Position numbers and translations under genes: made by a program
Shown here: piece after piece, positions 6,387 through 8,670 of the stretch
Numbering within the stretch: the stretch's first letter is position 1
Layout of the letters: each line of letters starts with the position of its first letter
The notes under the pieces: generated by a model
The model's database searches: none
What the model was told of the DNA's origin: nothing
The model's input: only the letters and a program-made list of their open reading frames with translations
NCBI GenBank assembly: GCA_023416135.1
Contig: JAEZIF010000417.1
Location: 1 to 8,670, forward strand
Length of the DNA: 8,670 nt
Direction of reading: 5' to 3'
Source: Pseudomonadota bacterium
GTDB lineage: Bacteria; Pseudomonadota; Alphaproteobacteria; Reyranellales; Reyranellaceae

Positions 6387-7625
6387 ATGGATCTCATCGT
6401 CGAGGGAGCGCGCGTCGCGACGACGGGCCAGCCCATCGCCATTGGCATCGAGGCGGGCAGGATCGCCTTCGTCGAGCGCGAGGTCCCTCGTGGCGCGAGG
6501 GGCAAGCGGCTGGACGCCGCCGGCTGCATCGTGTCGCCGGCCTTCGTCGAGCCGCACTATCATCTCGACAAGTGCTTCCTCACCGAGGGCGCCGCACCCG
6601 AATCCTCCTTCGAGGATCAGGTGGCCGCGGTGGCCGACAGCAAGCGCCGCTACACGATCGACAGCGTGGCGGACCGCGCGGTGCGCGCCGGCCGCATCCT
6701 CGGCGCGCGCGGCGTCGGCCGTGTGCGCGGCTTTGCCGACATCGATCCCTATGCCCGGCTCACCGCGTTCGACGGCCTGCTGGAGGCGCGCCGCCGGCTC
6801 GCGCCGCTGCTCGACGTGCAGATCGTGGCCTTCGCCCAGCACGGCCTGATCGATCCGCCGGAAACCCTGGCGATGATGCGTCAGGCCTTGTCCAAGGGCG
6901 CGACCGTGGTGGGTGGCCATCCGCAGCTCGAAAGCTCGCCGGAAGCATCGCTGCGCCAGATCGAGCTCGTCTTCGATCTGGCGCGCGAGTTCGACGCCAA
7001 TGTCGACTTCCATGTCGACGAGAACGACCGTGCCGACTCGCTTTGGCTGGAGCAGGTGCTGCGTGCCGCGATCGCTCATCGCTGGGAAGGCCGCGTCGCG
7101 GTCTCGCACGCCGCCTCGCTGCCCAAGCAGACACCGGAATACCGGCGGTCGGTTTACGGGCTGATGCGCGATGCCGGCGCGGTAATGGTGTCGAGCCCGA
7201 CCTCGGGCCTGCTGTTCCGCGGGCTCGACGCCGTCGACCCGCCGCGTGGCATCACCACGGTGAAGGAGATGATGGCCGAGGAGGTACCCGTCGCCAGCGC
7301 GCAGGAAACCTACCAGTCGGTCTTCGCGCCCAACCTGCGTCTGCCGGATCCGATCCTGAATGCGCTGATGATGGCCTATGCCGCCAAGCTCGCGACCGAT
7401 GACGGACTGGCGCGGGTCTGGCGTTCCATCACGACCGATGCGGCCAAGGCCGTCGACGGCTGCAACGTCGCCTACGGGCTGCGCGTCGGCGCCGAAGCCG
7501 ACCTCGTCCTGGTGAAGGCCGATAGCATCGTCGATGCCTTCAACCAGGCCGTCCCCGGCCGCATTGTGATCCATCGCGGCAAGGAGGTCGCACGGTCGAG
7601 CTTCGATGAGACCATCCATGCCTGA
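6387..7625 (+). CDS. Amidohydrolase, cytosine deaminase (CodA/AtzC)-like, with atypical metal-site residue
   Basis: A 412-aa member of the CodA-type amidohydrolases, cytoplasmic, normally a deaminase or amidase of pyrimidines, triazines or similar rings. Compared from memory with E. coli CodA it keeps H57 and H59 (PHYHLDK; CodA PHIHLD), Gln151 (FAQHG; CodA FPQEG), H209 and E212 (HVDE; CodA HCDE), H241 (SHA) and the RGITTVKEMM segment (CodA RGITRVKEML). At the strand-8 site CodA has GHDD, where the first Asp is catalytic and metal-binding. Here the ungapped match is AQET, with Glu307 in the Asp place, and the following DPWYPLG block is replaced. Activity may be altered or lost. It diverges from the PLP enzyme gene across a 169-bp regulatory region. 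Its TGA shares one base with the ATG of the queC remnant. Family call firm, substrate open. Confidence 0.88.
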   Translation: MDLIVEGARVATTGQPIAIGIEAGRIAFVEREVPRGARGKRLDAAGCIVSPAFVEPHYHLDKCFLTEGAAPESSFEDQVAAVADSKRRYTIDSVADRAVRAGRILGARGVGRVRGFADIDPYARLTAFDGLLEARRRLAPLLDVQIVAFAQHGLIDPPETLAMMRQALSKGATVVGGHPQLESSPEASLRQIELVFDLAREFDANVDFHVDENDRADSLWLEQVLRAAIAHRWEGRVAVSHAASLPKQTPEYRRSVYGLMRDAGAVMVSSPTSGLLFRGLDAVDPPRGITTVKEMMAEEVPVASAQETYQSVFAPNLRLPDPILNALMMAYAAKLATDDGLARVWRSITTDAAKAVDGCNVAYGLRVGAEADLVLVKADSIVDAFNQAVPGRIVIHRGKEVARSSFDETIHA

Positions 7626-8077
7626 TGCGGCGGACGCCACCGCGGATGGGCACGCGGCCCGATGGGCTGCCCGCCACCTTCGTGCCCGGGCGCAATCTCG
7701 TCTTCCTGACCCTCGCCGCCATCGTGGCCCACCAGCGCGAATTGAAGCACGTCGTCGCCGGCGTCTGCGAGACGGATTTTTCTGGCTACCCGGACTGCCG
7801 CGACGATACGGTCAAGGCGCTGCAGGTCGCGATCAACCTCGGAATGGAGGCGCGGCTGGTGCTGGAGACGCCGCTCATGTGGATCGACAAGGCCGATACC
7901 TGGCGGCTGGCCGACGAACTCGGCGGTCGGGCGCTGGTCGACCTCATCGTCGCGGAGACCCACACCTGCTATTTGGGCGACCGCTCGCACCGCCACGACT
8001 GGGGCCTTGGTTGCGGCGCCTGCGATGCCTGCCGACTGCGGGCCGATGGCTGGACGCGCTTTCGCTCTACCGATTGA
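7625..8077 (+). pseudogene. queC: N-terminally truncated 7-cyano-7-deazaguanine synthase (QueC)
   Basis: QueC makes preQ0 from 7-carboxy-7-deazaguanine with ATP and ammonia, in the queuosine pathway. This 150-aa frame matches only the C-terminal part. It has LPATFVPGRN (15-24), VCETDFSGYPDCRDD (47-61), TPLMWIDKADTW (82-93) and the four zinc cysteines C115, C130, C133 and C136. The first 85-90 residues of normal QueC (about 230 aa), including the PP-loop SGGxDSTT that binds ATP, are absent. An in-frame TGA at 7607-7609 closes the frame, and the upstream DNA codes for the amidohydrolase. The tail is also a little shorter than E. coli QueC. The part that remains has no stop or frameshift, so the loss may be recent, or the fragment may be kept. 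ATG 7625 overlaps the preceding stop by one base (TGATG). No strong ribosome site was seen. It should not have synthase activity alone. Confidence 0.82.
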
Positions 8078-8086
8078 ACTGGGCCA

Positions 8087-8114
8087 CTTGAAACCGCGAC
8101 GAGCGCTCCCAAAT
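8087..8114 (+). promoter_or_regulatory. Candidate sigma-32 heat-shock promoter of htpG
   Basis: CTTGAAA (8087-8093) is an exact match to the sigma-32 -35 element. After 13 nt, TCCCAAAT (8107-8114) matches CCCCATNT except at two positions. htpG is a classic member of the heat-shock regulon, so the position makes sense. The leader would be about 75 nt. Confidence 0.5.
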
Positions 8115-8130
8115 CGACGCCGCTACCGCC

Positions 8131-8159
8131 TTGGCCGCGTGACGTTCCGGGGCTATAGG
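8131..8159 (+). promoter_or_regulatory. Candidate housekeeping promoter of htpG
   Basis: TTGGCC (8131-8136), a 17-nt spacer and TATAGG (8154-8159) give a reasonable sigma-70-type promoter about 35 nt before the htpG ATG. With the sigma-32-like site upstream this would be a two-promoter arrangement. Confidence 0.45.
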
Positions 8160-8194
8160 CGGTCGGACAGGCTGCAACCTAGGGACGGAAACGG

Positions 8195-8670
8195 ATGAAC
8201 GGCGACACGGGCGGCACGCAGACGCATCAATTTCAGGCGGAGGTCGCCGAGCTTCTGAGCCTCATGGTTCACTCGGTCTATTCCGAGACGGACGTCTTTC
8301 TCCGCGAGCTGATCTCGAATGCCTCGGACGCCCTGGACAAGCTGCGCTACGAGGCGATTTCCAACCCCGCCCTGCTGGTCGGGGCCGAGAAGCTCGCCAT
8401 CCGGCTCAAGCCGGATGCCACCGCCAAGACGCTCAGCATCGCCGACACCGGCATCGGCATGGACCGTCAGGAACTCGTCGACAATCTCGGCACCGTGGCG
8501 CGCTCCGGCACCAAGGCCTTCCTCAAGGGTTTGCAGGACGCCAAGGACGGGCTCGGCCTGATCGGTCAGTTCGGCGTCGGCTTCTACTCGGCCTTCATGG
8601 TGGCCGACCGCATCGCCGTGATCAGCCGGCGCGCCGGCGCGCCGGGGCCCGGGGGTTTGGCGGCGGCCGG
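8195..8670 (+). CDS. htpG: Chaperone HtpG (Hsp90), N-terminal part, cut by window edge
   Basis: ATP-dependent cytoplasmic chaperone that works as a dimer. About 158 codons of the N-terminal ATPase domain are in the window. Seen: ATP-site helix ELISNASDALDK (38-49, with E38, N42 and D45), DTGIGM (84-89), LGTVARSGT (98-106) and the lid/glycine box GQFGVGFYSAF (124-134), all in normal order. ATG 8195 is supported by AGGGA (8181-8185), 9 nt upstream, and by the normal distance from the start to the ATP site. Two promoter candidates lie in the gap before it. After ISRRAG, family likeness fades into a Gly/Pro/Ala-rich read over the last 30 bases, perhaps a one-base error in the G/C runs. Identity is not in doubt. 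Confidence 0.95.
   Translation, partial: MNGDTGGTQTHQFQAEVAELLSLMVHSVYSETDVFLRELISNASDALDKLRYEAISNPALLVGAEKLAIRLKPDATAKTLSIADTGIGMDRQELVDNLGTVARSGTKAFLKGLQDAKDGLGLIGQFGVGFYSAFMVADRIAVISRRAGAPGPGGLAAA

Noticed and set aside
5552..7402. 616-codon plus-strand open frame
   Set aside because: It runs antisense across the PLP enzyme gene and out of frame through the CodA-like gene. Its product is Arg/Gly/Ala-rich with no domain, as expected from GC-rich third positions.
6285..7640. 451-codon minus-strand open frame
   Set aside because: Exact antisense shadow of the CodA-like amidohydrolase gene, with low-complexity composition and no motif.
7606..8091. 161-codon frame overlapping the queC remnant
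   Set aside because: Arg-rich product with no recognisable motif. The other frame gives clear QueC sequence.

Overview
The window is dense, GC-rich bacterial DNA. The two core genes near its right end resemble alphaproteobacterial versions: a queC remnant with the HTCYLG...CGACDAC tail and htpG. Together with the NitT/TauT-type transporter this suggests an alphaproteobacterium (Rhizobiales or Rhodospirillales grade). The genus cannot be told from sequence reading alone.

Layout. Bases 1-3768 (+) form one tightly packed transcription unit. It holds an amidohydrolase whose first few codons lie off the left edge, an ABC ATPase, and two ABC inner-membrane permeases. The spacing is 8 nt, then an 8-nt overlap, then a GTGA overlap. 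Bases 3765-6217 (-) form a second unit reading toward the first. A PLP-dependent enzyme of the D-cysteine desulfhydrase/ACC deaminase family comes first, and its stop overlaps (ATGA) the start of a second amidohydrolase that is a clear paralog of the first. The two units converge with overlapping stop codons and no terminator space. Bases 6218-6386 are a divergent regulatory region with short dyads and a sigma-54-like promoter. Bases 6387-7625 (+) encode a third amidohydrolase, of the cytosine deaminase (CodA/AtzC-like) type, which lacks the usual metal-site aspartate. From 7625 the window holds the C-terminal part of queC without its ATP-binding half, a 117-bp gap with heat-shock-like and housekeeping promoter candidates, and the start of htpG running off the right edge.

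How it may work together (inference). Import by the ABC system, hydrolysis or deamination by three amidohydrolases, and a PLP lyase/deaminase would suit scavenging of a nitrogen-containing (perhaps heterocyclic or sulfur-containing) small molecule. The substrate cannot be read from the sequence. No periplasmic binding protein for the transporter lies in the window. The truncation of queC exactly where the third amidohydrolase ends suggests that the catabolic cluster was inserted into, or recombined with, a queC-htpG backbone.

No gene-free stretch exceeds 300 bases. The largest gaps are 6218-6386 and 8078-8194, and both are described. No tRNA, rRNA, CRISPR array, insertion sequence or integrase was seen.
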